Part shown: in pieces, positions 44,137 through 58,159 of the stretch
Layout of the letters: every line of letters begins with the position of its first letter
Position numbering within the stretch: position 1 is the first letter of the stretch
The notes under the pieces: model-generated
What the model was told of the DNA's origin: nothing
Databases searched by the model: none
What the model saw: only the letters and a program-made list of their open reading frames with translations
Assembly (NCBI GenBank): GCA_002104905.1
Contig: MCFE01000093.1
Span: 111,282 to 175,281, forward strand
DNA length: 64,000 nt
Source of the DNA: Basidiobolus meristosporus CBS 931.73
Lineage: Eukaryota; Basidiobolomycota; Basidiobolomycetes; Basidiobolales; Basidiobolaceae
Reading direction: 5' to 3'
Made by a program: the position numbers and the translations under genes

Positions 44137-45682
44137 ATGCACTACACTCAGAACTCTATCGAAGAACTTGAAAATGACTTCATGCCCAGATGGGACGACA
44201 TGCTCACCTTTCGCCAGACTAGCGTTCCCACCACCCGAAACCGCACGATCTCCATCACTTCGGATGGTGGCTACGACGAGGCCAGTGCTCTTTTGGCCAT
44301 CAACACGGCTGGCGACCAACAGAACTTCTATCGAAGGTTGGCGGAGTGGACGAACTCCATGTGGAGACGATTCCTCATACTGACCATATTCCCAGTCGTC
44401 ATAGTAAGTAGCTCCTTTCGCGGTGGCGCTCGAGTTGTTGCTAACAGCCCCTCCTGTGATATAGACGCTTCTATGGTGCGCAGTCCCCCTACCGGTGGTG
44501 AAGAACGACTCTGGAACTGACGAGGGAAGCGAGATGAACTTCTGGTTCTTCCTGTTGTTCTACTACGGCTTTTACAACGCGATCGCCCTGATATTCATCA
44601 CCCAGATATTCATACTGTACTCGCTCAACTGGTGGCCTCGCTCCATGGGCGGGGTCCTCTCCTACATCGTCTCGTGGCTGTTTTCCATCGGGGTCGGAAC
44701 CCTGATCTACTACTTCACCGGGTTGGAGCAGTATCGGATGACCTGGGTGCTGCTCACCTTCTTCACCATGGCGTTCCCAATGGTGGTCGCGCTGTTCTTG
44801 TTACGCTCGCAGCAGCGGAACCGATACCGCAAATCGCTGACCATGGCACAGAAGACGTTCCTCCACGAGATCGACTCACGAATGCCCTCCTCTTATCGAC
44901 GGTATTTGTGGTTCTGCGTCACCCTGATGATCACGCTCCTTGGGTTCATCTTGGGTGAGGCATACGCCCACATATTCACCGAGACTCATCCGCAGTCCTG
45001 GGTGGCTGGCGTAGTGTACGTGTACTCCTGGGTCATCACGGTCTACACCCTGGACTGGATTACCGAGTATATCGTAGAGACCAGGATCCGCTCCTGGGCG
45101 CTGTGTTACATCTTCCGGCTCTACTTCTACATGATCTACTTCATCTTCTACCGCAACCTGTTTGCGCGCCTGAGACACATGGACCAGTTCATCCTGGTCC
45201 AGCTGGCCTCGGCGGTGTGGGTGGTGGTGAACTATCCATTCCGGATGTCCCGCTTCTTCCACCGAATCCTGGTGCGTTTCTGCGGGATGGAGCGGAGCTA
45301 CGAGGAGTACATCAAGAACATCGGGAGGGCGTTCTTCATCCGCAACATCGCGGAGAACGTGACGATGATGGCCTTTCTCGGATGGGTGATCATCCTCAAC
45401 TTCGGCCCGAACGCCAAGCTCTATCCCTACCTGAAGTTCAAGGAGGACGAGACGTACAACCTGGACATCACCCTGTGGGCCAGCACCATCGTCTGGGGCT
45501 GCGAGATCATCTCATCCTACTTCACCCGGCTCAGCTTCAAAAAGATCTACAAGCACAGCATTACCCGGGAGGCCGCCCAGGACTTCCTAAGGTACCCGGA
45601 GATCGTGGTGGTGATGGTGCTCGTGATCATCCACGTGTTGCAGGACATGCTTCTTGCGCTGCTAGAGTTGAGGTTTGCTTGA
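44137..45682 (+). CDS. Multispan membrane protein, GC-rich codon use
   Basis: Exon 1 (44137-44403) and exon 2 (44465-45682) join to 494 aa. The N-terminus of about 75 residues is soluble. About ten hydrophobic helices follow, for example WFFLLFYYGFYNAIALIFI, WVLLTFFTMAFPMVVALFLL and YLWFCVTLMITLLGFILGEA, with aromatic-rich loops such as YIFRLYFYMIYFIFYRNLF. I do not recognise the family; a transporter or lipid-handling role is a guess. From about 44560 the codons end almost always in G or C, unlike the neighbouring genes and unlike the high-expression bias of eL42 or SNU13. This composition also creates long meaningless ORFs in other frames (45103-45729 plus, 44876-45262 minus). Confidence 0.8.
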
Positions 45683-46153
45683 GCACCGAGGGTCCCAGCG
45701 GTGAGATGTCTTCTACATTTTCCATGTAATATTCTTTTAAAGCAGAGTTTGTCAGTCCGTGCGGCATTTTTGTGAACATGTTTCCGTCTACTTCTACTTG
45801 GGCCCATCCCGCTGAGGTGTTGAACCACCCATCCCTTGTAATGTTGTCCCTTTTCTATGTAAACCAACCAAGCCTCGCATAAATTTAATTCGTGTCTAAA
45901 TATCTCCAATAAATACTAGGACGTTACGGGGATGCATTGGATTCTTGTTTATTTCATGGCTGGTGGAAAGAAATGTGGACTGGATAGGAAACGGAGGTGA
46001 TTTAGGTGTGTGTGTGTGTGTGGGGAGGGGGTCGAGTTGGTGAGGATGGATGGCTGATTGTTCGACATCTCATCTACTCCCAGCATGCGTTTGTCTGGAT
46101 AAGAGCAGCTGGAGTAGTCGCGAAAATCGTCCACCAATCTTCCTTGACTCGAC
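45683..46153. other. Convergent 3' region with GT microsatellite
   Basis: This lies between the multispan gene and the stop of calcineurin A. It contains a (GT)8 run at 46006-46022. No gene is seen. Confidence 0.4.
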
Positions 46154-48494
<2,341 letters not shown>

Positions 48495-48797
48495 TTTAGC
48501 AAGAGTTGATAACCAAGTGAAAGCGGTAGCTCCAGATAACAGTGATGACTAAATATGCTCGATGTACCACGAAATTACCATAGTGTGATCCACCTCATGG
48601 ATCCCACCCAGTTACACCAAAATCATCCTCATAAATAATAGTGATTCAATGCGCTCATTGATCGTAGCCAAACCCTCCACTTATTTGCCAGGCCATTTGG
48701 CACAGCACTCGATTGGTTGGATACAATTAGTTAGCATTGTATGTGTTTATTTAAGGATGTATAACAAGTCCATCCGAGGTAAAGGAACAAATTGCAT
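48495..48797. other. Intergenic
   Basis: Spacer between the calcineurin start (minus) and the stop of the TRIC gene. Nothing is recognised. Confidence 0.4.
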
Positions 48798-49746
48798 TTA
48801 TTGGGCTTTCTTCGCCTTCTTTTGGGTCTTGGGGGCTGCTGGTGCAGATGCAAAGAATTTGCGATAGAGCATGGTACCAAGAAGCATTGACCAGCATACG
48901 GTCTTGGCCTCATGGATGGTTAGTTGAGGAATCCATGATTCATCCAGACCAATCAGTACCAGGTATTTGGCCCATTCAGCTGGAGATGTGGTCAACACAT
49001 AGACTGATGCAACACTGAAGCACAGCTTGATATCGAATCCGGGGTTTGTGAAGACGGTGGGAGTGCGGAAGGCCCAGTTGCGTTGCGTTAGTTGAAAGGC
49101 GTCGCTGAATATGCCTCCACCGCAGCCCGAGAGAGTACCACAGATGAGCATTCCGACATACGAATTTGAGACGTTGCTGAGTCCATTCAAGCGTACGGCC
49201 TCTACGCCCATATTGGTTATAGCGAAGGTGCGGGAGACACAGTCACCAGCATTAAGTACGAGTTCGGTGATGGGACCAAGGAGAGTCAAGAGACGATAGA
49301 CTATATCGAAAGGACTCTTGAAGATGGCCATATAGATCAGGCTAAAAGACAACATACATGAGGCTCAGATAACCAAAGTTTAAAAATAGAAAGATACTTA
49401 CGTATAGAGAGGAAGCATCGTGTTTGAAGCTAACCAGCCCGGAGGGATAGCCAGAAGAATGGCTGGACACAAAAGTATTAGTCAAATTTATATGGAGGGA
49501 TAGCTCCACAGCTATTTTATTACCGGAAGTGGTTGTTCCTCCAAACGACAAGGTATAGAAAGTAAACAACGCTTGGAACCAAGGGATTTGCTCCTCTTTG
49601 GGTAAACTCTTTCTCAAGTCGTAAGCAACTCTGGCAGCGTGCAAGGTGGCCACTATTGGAACCGGAAAGTAAGGGCCCCATTCGATAGCAGGAAACCCTA
49701 CGAAGTTCGTAGAAACTTGGGTGAATAAGGAGGTAGTGTCGTTCAT
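48798..49746 (-). CDS. TRIC-type trimeric intracellular cation channel
   Basis: Three exons run from the ATG at 49746 to the TAA at 48798. Joined, they read GGTTTS then AILLAIPPGWLASNTMLPLY, a diagnostic TRIC stretch, followed by MAIFKSPFDIVYRLLTLLGP, then SGCGGGIFSDAFQLTQ and IKLCFSVASVYVLTT. Seven helices are expected. The C-terminus is Lys-rich (KTQKKAKKAQ), resembling an ER-retrieval signal. TRIC channels sit in ER membranes and supply K+ counter-current for calcium release. The next gene is calcineurin A, a calcium effector; the adjacency may be chance. Confidence 0.87.
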
Positions 49747-50148
49747 TGCGCTAGTAACCTGCTACTGAGGAGCAATAAGAGTGGTCTCTACTCCTTTTAA
49801 ATAATGATACCAAGGATCATCCCTGAATCAAAATGTTGAATCGGATTTCAATTGAACACCATCAACTGATCAATCTTGGTTACTATGACACAATCGCCAC
49901 TCGTATGCATTTTGCATACCTTTGAAATATAGTTAATCCGAGTACTATTCCAAAATGCTCATCTGGGATCTAAAATGCGCAGTCCAGGCGAGTGCCAAGA
50001 TATCTCAGGTTTCACGTGCGTTTGACTGGTCTCAATATACCGCCATTTATGGCTATGGTGGCAACTACACTAAGCTTTATATTCAACCTTTGGTGTACCT
50101 GCCAAAGACCATTTATTTATTCCCGTGTGGGATTCTAGCGCTCCAAAT
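49747..50148. other. Divergent promoter region
   Basis: This lies between the TRIC start and the Gyp7-like start. The ORF at 49955-50176 is a chance frame that overlaps the true start. Confidence 0.4.
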
Positions 50149-53100
50149 ATGTCACATCCAAATCCCAATGATGTAGATTGGGATGTCCTCCAACTCTCAG
50201 AAGTCCCGGTGAGTTGTCTTGTGGGGAGATTCCGCGAATTACACATTTATCGAGTTCGTTTTCAAGGACGACATGAAGGATATACTTAGAACAGGTCTTC
50301 TCTTCTGCAAAACCAATGTTCAAGTGTACAGGTCCGGCTCTCCTGATGATAAGATAAAAGGGTACCTATGCATCGTAGAAGAGGTAGGTATTTATTCCCT
50401 GGCAATTTATAGTCAATTGTCTGACATGATATTACTAGGAAACTGGAGTGTACGCTTTACTCTGGATACCTGAACGTCTCATTCCCACCAAGCACCAAGA
50501 AATATACAAAATGGTAGAGAACAACCCTCAGATCAAGGTGCTTGGGATTGAGGGAAAAACCATCATAAAACGTATGTTGTTTACATTGGCCAAGACAATT
50601 GGGAATCAGCTAAAGTTCATTTCTTATAGCTGAAATATATGTACCTTCACCGAAGCTCTATGCAGATGATTCTAACACAGTATTTGATGCTTTCTACTGG
50701 ATCAATCTTCGAGAGATAGATTCGATCCTCTCTCAGCCGCCTTCGGTAACGGAATGGCATGGGTCCATTATCATCTTGTTGAGAAGTGGGGAACCACTAC
50801 CCCCACTGTGGTTTCACAATGACCAAGCAAATGTACAGCTGTGGGGTGGTGATGAATTCTTAGCTTGGTTATGTCAAATTGGAAATTTAACCGAGTAAGC
50901 TCATAACTTCTCTCCAAGAAATCCTATCCAGGCTAAAATCAACCAATGCTAGGTCAAAAACCGAACCGAATCTGTTCTATCTGAACAAGCAAAGCGAACA
51001 AGAAAGCAGAGCTCCTCTAAATGGAGAGCAGACTGAATCTAAAAACAGTAGTCCGCGACCAACCGCTGCACAGATTTTTAACGAAGGGTTCAATCGCGGC
51101 CTTGGTCTTTTCGACCCAAATAATAGAGACTCATTAGTGAATGTTAGTTCTAACATACAAGCACTTCTTGCTGTTGCATCTCTCACACCCTCGAATTTCA
51201 AACAGGCAGCCCAAGAGCTAAAATGGTCAGTGCTCGAGAAGTTCTCAAAGGTTACCCAGTTTACCAAGCATTCAGCAGGTTTGGACTCATTCATTTATTT
51301 GTCGACTATACTTGAAAGCATGGTTTATAACATCTGCAATGTAGCGCAAATCCTTGAACATCCGCTTGGACGTCCTTTAGTACCTTTCTTACCACCCGAG
51401 TTTGTTGAAGTTGTCGAAGCATCGCCAGCTGCTCAAGATGTCATGCAAGAATATGAAGTGGCAAAGCTCTATCTCGCCAAATGGGCCAATGGAGTTGTTC
51501 AAAAAGCCAAAAGACACCGGAGACAGGAGCCTGATGTGGAATACCACGTTGACGAAGACTTTTTAGAGGAGACCGATCTGGGGACATTTGAGGTGTTGAG
51601 TGTATGTATTACATCCATCAACATCCGTATTGCCTATTTCTCGGCTTATCGAGTCTGTAACATTAGGATTTCTCATATGATTCTAAGGAATCCTTGAGAA
51701 CCTCGCCTATTACTTCCGAACTGTGGTATATCTATTTCGAGGGATCAGCCGGAGAGAGTTCGGAGGGTCGTCTACTCATGCGAGAGGAGGACATCAAGAG
51801 CTCTGTATTTGCTGGGGTATGGCTATTCCCAAACGTTACGCCCAAATGTTACGAGCACCCTGATTTCAATGGGAAACCTTTTAACAAACACTTTCATATT
51901 ATCAAGGGCGTTGAGAACAAGATTAGGCCCATTGTGTGGAAGTACCTGCTGGGTGTGTATCCTTGGGATTCCACCGAAGCGCAGCGAAAGGAAATCCGAG
52001 AGCGAAACAAGTAAGAAGCTGGATACGCTGTATTGGCCGAGTGTAATGGCGCTAACGTCGTGTTCACCGGTGTAGGACAGAGTATGAGCGACTCAAAGGG
52101 CTATGGTTTGGTCAAAAGGAGTTGGAGGAGGACACCTCATTTCGGGATCAAAAGCATCAAATTGGTAGATGTATATTGAACTGCAGCCCATGGAATCGCA
52201 TTAACTTCTGTTGTACGAGCAGAAAAAGACGTCCTCAGAACGGATAGAACCAATCCATTGTTCTTGGAGGAAGAGGTGTCGAACGAGGGAGGGTTGGATG
52301 CTTTATCAGCAACTGGACTTCCAGGAACAAACTCGAATTTAGAGATGCTGAAGCATATTTTGATCACCTATAATTTCTACAACAGAGACCTAGGTTTGTG
52401 TTGTTATCTTTCGAAAGCTGATGCTTCAGTCATGTTAATCAAAGGCATCCCAATTAGGCTACGTCCAGGGAATGAGTGACTTGCTTGCGCCCTTGTTTGT
52501 TGTGATGCAAGATGAGGTCGAAACATTCTGGTGCTTTGTAAACTTCATGGAGCGAATGGTAGGAGCGGCGTGCAGTTTGTTTATCATTCAACTTGAGGCT
52601 GACCAGATACTTTCTTGTCGTGCAGAAAGTGAATTTCTACACCGACCAGAGTGGCATGAATAGACAGCTTCGTACGCTTGAGGCATTGATTCGTTTCATG
52701 GATCCACCGATGTCCCGGCATTTGGAACAAACAGACTCGTCCAACCTCTTCTTTTGCTTCCGTTGGCTGCTTATCTGGTTCAAGCGAGAGTTTGAATATG
52801 AAAACGTCATGAGATTATGGGAGGTCCTTTGGACTGACCACATCTCCAAAGATTTCCATTTGTTCATTGCCCTTGCGATCATCAATCAAAATCGCAGAGT
52901 GATCTTGGAAGAGCTAACAGCCTTCGACGAGATTCTCAAGGTAACTTATGATTGTTGCAGCTGTGAAAAGCCAATGCTAACCCTGGCCTCTTATACCCTT
53001 ACCCTTCTGATCGTCCGTAGTGGGCCAATGACCAGTCGATGCATATTGATCTTGAGACAACCCTCTGCCGCGCTGAGGTACTCTATAGGCATTTCTGCCA

Positions 53101-53217
53101 GCGCGTCGAGGCTGCAGATCGTGTAGCCTCCCAATCATCCACTGACACTAGTATACGTGATCCCGTTCCCTTGGCACTACGCGAAATCATCAAGAAATCC
53201 AAGCCTCATCACGATTA
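50149..53217 (+). CDS. Gyp7/TBC1D15-type RabGAP
   Basis: This gene starts at the ATG at 50149 (exon 1 50149-50208, exon 2 from 50267), has many further exons, and stops at 53215-53217. An N-terminal DUF3548-like part carries LLFCKTNVQVY, VYALLWIPERL and WHGSIIILLRSGEPLPPLWF. The TBC domain carries IRPIVWKYLLGVYPWD, the Arg finger in EKDVLRTDRT and the Gln finger in GYVQGMSDLLAPLF. It continues with FFCFRWLLIWFKREF and YENVMRLWEVLWTDH. Both catalytic fingers are intact. The family switches off Rab7/Ypt7-type GTPases at late endosomes, vacuoles and mitochondrial contact sites. Confidence 0.92.
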
Positions 53218-53297
53218 AACTCCACCCCCACCATTTGAGCGAATAAATTCAAGTAATCTGCAGTTTACTCTGTACAATACATTGAGGGGGGAATTGT

Positions 53298-54694
53298 TTA
53301 GTGTCTGGAAAGGGTCTTTATGTCGTCCATAATCTTCAAAATCCTCTCTTGGATGGCTTGGTAATTCTTGAGCACACGCTGGAACTCTTCGCCTAGCAGG
53401 GAGTACTGCTGTAGCTGGGCTTCCCCTTGTTTGATAGATTTGTGGACGGCCGTAGAGGCGTCAGTTAGGTTTTGGCTAAACAAAGGATGTTAGCAAGATG
53501 AGAGCACGCCGAAAGAACCAGTAGATGCGTACCGAATGTTAACCAGACACTTGTAGATTTTCGGGTTGTAGATTTCTGCCTCGGTCTCGGCTTGTAATAG
53601 CCTGGCCACCAGTTAGTAAATGTACGAAAGGTTCGAACAGCAGCGAGAACTCACCTGATTCTATCCCCAATGTGATCCCAGTTCAGTTCCAACCAGTCGT
53701 CGGTAGCCACTTGCTTAGTAACCCCGTCACGAAGCTTGTAGTTTTCAAGAAGCCCCCATAATGGCGGGATGCATGAGCGCAGGATCTAGTGAGGACGGTT
53801 AGCGGCGTGGTGCTATAATATGATCGGGAAACACCTTTTTACCATTTGATAAGTTTCTAGGTAATTCAGGTATCTAATGTCCTTTTGATGTACATTGATC
53901 GAGAGCTCTTCTAGCTCGGATTTCTGCTTCGTGATATCTTGTAGTAGCAGTTCGTTGTTTTCTACGAGGTGAATATAGGGTTGAGTATTTTTTGGGGGTA
54001 GAGCGTGTTCGTTTCAGTACCCACCAGAGTTGAAAGTGGTGACTTCGTCGAGTTTTCGTTGCAGACGTTGCTTGATAGCCGGGACTATATTCTCTCGAAC
54101 ACTCTATGTCAAATAGGTATTAGGCCAGGATTCATTTTACCAAGTTAGGTAGATATTTTCGAACCTCTCTGTCCAACTCTTTCAGCGAGGTTGTCAAACC
54201 GTTGCCGCTTGGGCCTAAAAGAGAGCAGTTTTCCGGAAACGTCTCCAAAATGTACCGATGCCCCTCAGATTCGTGAAAGGCATTTCTCACTGCCTGGTGG
54301 ACCTGGAGGGAGAACTTGTCTCAGTCTATTGTTTCATAAGGTCGAGTTGATGAGAAAGCTTACTTGTGTTGGCAAGGCCTCGTCGGGGTCCTGCAACAAT
54401 TGAACCAACTCCTGGTATATTGCCAGAGATTCAAAGTAGCTCTTCTTACATTTAGTTAGCTGCTCCTGATAGGTTTTTAGTTTGGCGAAGAGAGAGGCGA
54501 TTTGGTGTGAAGGGTTTCGTTACCACTGATGGGACTGAGTTTAGTTCTCTACTTGCTCCACTCGGGGTCAGATAATTATTTTCCAAGTCCTCCAACAAAT
54601 TCGCAAACCCTGGGTTGTCCTCAAGGAGTTGTGAAGGTACCAAAGTGTGAGGGATTTCCTTGTATGCTACAAGGTTGCTAGTCGATGTTTTCAT
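53298..54694 (-). CDS. HAUS4: HAUS4 augmin complex subunit
   Basis: Seven or so exons run from the ATG at 54694 to the stop at 53298. The N-terminal LLEDNPGFANLLEDLE matches the NPxFxxLL motif of HAUS4. The C-terminal coiled coil reads LQQYSLLGEEFQRVLKNY and parallels human HAUS4 (YEVLGEEFDRLVKEY). The middle is helical with many Leu, Glu and Gln residues. Augmin recruits gamma-tubulin to existing microtubules so that new ones branch off. It is absent from the yeasts. The first intron is best placed with donor GTAACG near 54520 and acceptor near 54463. Internal exon edges are approximate. Confidence 0.82.
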
Positions 54695-55307
54695 GCCAAA
54701 GCTTTGGGAATAGAAGGGGCAAAAACTGTCAGTAAATAAGCTTGTTTTGTTGTTCGGTCTAAATAAATCAACCAAATAGTTGTTTATGTTAGGTGCAGAT
54801 TGTTATGAATTCAGATCATTAGTGCCACCAGGAATTTTTGTGTTCGGTAAGCCATACACTTGATTTATTGCCTAATATTAACAACATTCGGCAAAGCCAG
54901 GTAGGAACATTCAATTCGATATGATATGCATGAGCATATTTAGGTATATATTCCTTTACAATCAACGTTAGGAATAATGATGCTCATAAATGTAGATATT
55001 TACCAACTAACAAGGGACATAATTCCTTTAGATGATGATCAGCATCCAGGGTAACAAGAAATAAGTGTATATCATCTTAATGTCATTTCAAAAAAGCCTT
55101 TGACTGGAAAAAATAGGAGTTGTATGGAGCACCATTGCAGCATACACACCTGTTTGCTCTTTCGAGTACTGCTTGATATACTGACTGCCGAGTAAGAGCA
55201 CTCATATCTGGGTTGGCCAATGTGCTAGTTTTTCGAGATATACAGTTACTATTTATTTTCTATAAAGTCGTTTGAAATATCTTGATAGTGAGTAGACCAG
55301 AAGATCC
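54695..55307. other. Transition to subtelomeric DNA
   Basis: This AT-rich spacer between HAUS4 and the thioesterase fragment has no recognisable exon. It marks the end of the conserved gene core. Confidence 0.4.
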
Positions 55308-56237
55308 TCACTGTACACCATGCTCCCTTGTTAAAATCCCTGCCTTGAGGTACTTCTGGAAATATGGAACATAGTGATGGTTCATCAGCGTGTAGTGCGC
55401 ACCAGGCACACCAATGTAGCTGTTGGCCTGTCGGGTGAAGCCATCCCACTTCATGAGCATTCCATCCAGCCAGTCCTCCTTCTTCCCAGCCAGTGGAATG
55501 GCATAGAGCACCGAGACTTGTGCAACAGTCCCGCTGGGTTCGTAGCTGCGACCGCACTTCAGCAGGGACTCGGCGATATCCACCTACTTTTCAAGCTGTG
55601 TGCGGTCGATCTCGAGCTCTTTGATCCGATCAGGCGAGGCCTTGGACCAGATATGATTGATCTGCTCCTCACGAGGCAACGTGTGAAGATATGGGGAGAC
55701 TCGAGTCGCCTCCTCCTTCGTGATGAGGTCCAAGAAGTAGGACAGATTCAGGAAGCCCCCGGTCCAGTCTAGCTCGAGCATCCTAGGCTTGATGTGGGGA
55801 GGGATGTTGACCAGACCGACGAAAGCCATCTTCTCCCCCTGAGCCTCAAGTCGTTTGGCAATCTCGAATGCTACCACCCCGCCGTACGAGTACCCGGCCA
55901 CCGCTTGCGGTCCTTTAGGCTGGGTTTTGCGGATGGCTGCGGTGTATATATCGGCCATCTCCTCCATGGACTCGAAGTACGGATTGTTGTCGAAACCTCG
56001 AGCTCGCAGTGCATAGAATGGTCGTTCATTTGCAAAGTATTTGGCCAGGTTGACAAAGATGAGCACCTCTCCAACCCCAGGGTGGACAAAGAAGATTGGC
56101 ACGCCAGACCCGGTGACCTGCAATGGGACAACTGGGTTATAGCCATGGACGACTCCCTTGTTCAGTATGGAGGTGTCCAAGTGCTCCGCAAGCTGCCGAA
56201 TAGTGGGGTACTGCATGATTCTGATCACCAACCAGTT
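55308..56237 (-). pseudogene. Truncated NRPS/PKS-like carrier-thioesterase fragment
   Basis: From an acceptor at 56238 the frame begins with the last helix of an acyl/peptidyl carrier domain (MQYPTIRQLAEHLDTS). It then runs through a type I thioesterase: PIFFVHPGVGEVLIF, AGYSYGGVVAFEIAKRLE with the catalytic Ser, and GAHYTLM with the catalytic His. An in-frame TAG at 55584-55586 splits it between these two residues. Upstream, only CAAG of the preceding exon remains (56294-56297) before a TTAGGGGGG junction with a LINE, so the adenylation or ketosynthase part is gone. It is a relic of a secondary-metabolite or AMP-ligase-type multidomain enzyme. Confidence 0.8.
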
Positions 56238-56297
56238 CTACATCAAGGCAAAATGTTTGGCATCCACTGACATTACTCACAACGCTCACTCACCTTG

Positions 56298-56773
56298 TTA
56301 GGGGGGAGACAGTCACCAACAGGCGAAGTCCTTATTTCAGTTGAAACAAAGAAGCCAGCGCTACTGTTGTAGCTTTGATACAAGAGTGTGTAGCTGAGGG
56401 GAATTTGTAGGTAAGTGAAGAAGAAGAGATGATAGTTCTTCAGTGCTCAAGACACTGTTGAGTGGGAAGGGGGGTAGCAAGAGAGGTAAGAATGATTTGT
56501 GAACAACATTGATAAGGGGAATGTGATAAGGATTGATACTCATCATAAAGGGAGTGTGCTGCTTCAGATATTGCTGCCAAAGGTCTGTCAAGTACTTCAG
56601 GTAGGCCAGCTTGGGTTTTTCTGACTGCAGAACATAATGAGCAAACTTCTTGACTTCAGGATCTCCAAGTATTGTTCTCCAGCAGGATCCAGGTGTAGTG
56701 TGGTGTGTTCTCTTCCAGGCCTTGATCAGTGGGTTGTTGCAGTGGTGAAGTCTGATCTTATAGGGCAAAAGGG
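56298..56773 (-). mobile_element. LINE copy 1, 3' fragment
   Basis: It starts with TTAGGGGGG then AGACAGTCACC, the 3' end of a LINE lying on the minus strand. It contains the C-terminal part of the RT ORF (56361-56768, ending HTLVSKLQQ). Compared with copies 2 and 3 it lacks about 29 bp, deleted between two GAAGTCT repeats near 56750. It ends at its truncated 5' side in AGGGCAAAAGGG. Confidence 0.9.
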
Positions 56774-57541
56774 TTTAGGGGGGGGGAGACAGTCACCAAC
56801 AGGTGAAATCTTTATTTCAGTTGAAACAAAGAAGCCAGCGCTACTGTTGTAGCTTTGATACAAGAGTGTGTAGCTGAGGGGAATTTGTAGGTAAGTTAAT
56901 AAGAGGTGATGATAGTTCTTCAGTGCTCAAGACACTGTTCAGAGGGAGGGGGGGTAGCAAGAGAGGTAAGAATGACTTGTGAACAACATTAATGAGGGGA
57001 ATGTGATAGGGATTGATATTCATCATAAAGGGAGTGTGCTGCTGCAGATATTGCTGCCAAAGGTCTGTCAAGTACTTCAGGTAGGCCAGCTTGGGTTTAT
57101 CTGACTGCAGAATAAATTGAGCAAACTTCTTGACTTCAGGATCCCCAAGTATAGTTCTCCAGCAGGAGCCAGGTGTAGTGTGGTGTGTTCTCTTCCAGGC
57201 CTTGATCAGTGGGTTGTTGCAGTGATGAAGTCTGAGATATTATCTAGTTCTGAGGTAGAGAAGTCTAATCTTATAGGGCATAAACCCAAAAGCACCAAGA
57301 ATAGCATGTCTGTAGGGGCATTCAGGCAAATGAGGCACCAAGGAGGTAATGCACCATACTGCAAACTTGTCAAGCTTAGTGCAGTCTCTAGAAGTAAGAC
57401 AGAGAAGTGGTAAGCCAAATTCCAGGACAGGGAAGACAAACTGCTTGAGTAGAAGGAAGCAGCTGGAAGCTGAAGTTGTAGGAGGAGTAACAGCCAATAG
57501 CTTGTGGAGTGCCTGCCTTGCCAGGATAATTCTCTTCTTCA
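56774..57541 (-). mobile_element. LINE copy 2, 3' fragment
   Basis: This is the same family, head to tail with copy 1. The junction reads GGGTTTAGGGGGGGGG then AGACAGTCACC. It covers the 3' part of the RT ORF in broken frames (56841-57071 and 57240-57542) and is truncated at CTCTTCTTC (57540), where AT-rich DNA begins. The undamaged copy 3 continues with GGTGTGCTCCAGAG at this point. Confidence 0.9.
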
Positions 57542-57666
57542 AGAGTTGTTTTAAGATAACAAAAAGTTTTCATCAAGAGTTGTTCTAAAATAACAAAAAG
57601 TTTTCATCAAGAATTGTTCTAAGATAACAAAAAGTTTTCATCAAGAATTGTTCTAAGATAACAAAA
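57538..57666. repeat. 34-bp tandem repeat at LINE/AT-island junction
   Basis: About 3.8 units of CATCAAGAnTTGTTCTAA followed by nATAACAAAAAGTTTT occupy 57538-57666, with units starting at 57571, 57605 and 57639. The repeat begins exactly where LINE copy 2 ends. Confidence 0.85.
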
Positions 57667-57826
57667 ATCAGATCAGCATTTATTTTATAAAAGAATATTT
57701 TTTCATCAAAGAGAAAACTTATTTATATTTTTTAGCTTTGTCTAAAATCAAATGTGATACCAAAAATCCCAATTGCATTTTCCACGGTTTTTTATCCTAT
57801 ATTTTTTTTCCATTTTTATATATTGG

Positions 57827-58159
57827 TTATACTTTTTCTAAATTTTTTGGGTTTTCTAAAAATATACCAACAAACTCTTTTAATTCATCATCAGACAAGT
57901 GTTTTATATATTTAACCTTATAACGATTGGTGTCTTGTTCAAAAATTTTACGTTTTTGTTTATATTCTATAGCGTTTAAATCCGGTTCAAACTTTTTGGA
58001 TTTTTGTTCAACTTGTTGTTTATATTCTTTTGGATAACTACACTGCTCAGACAAATATTTCTTCACATAAAAATTAAGATGTTTTACATAATCAGAGCTT
58101 ACCAAAGTAGTTTCTTCGCAACATGATATATTAATTGTTGTAAAAATTTGTATTTCCAC
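57827..58159 (-). pseudogene. AT-rich ORF remnant, 110 codons
   Basis: The frame is open between stops but has no ATG. It is Lys/Tyr/Glu-rich (YKQQVEQKSKKFEPDLNA) and ends in LENPKNLEKV. No family is recognised. The absence of a start suggests a decayed or 5'-broken gene. Confidence 0.4.

Noticed and set aside
45103-45729. 208-codon plus-strand ORF overlapping the multispan gene, plus minus-strand ORFs at 44876-45262 and 45547-45909
   Set aside because: They are frame shadows caused by the GC-rich third positions of the real gene and show no domain.
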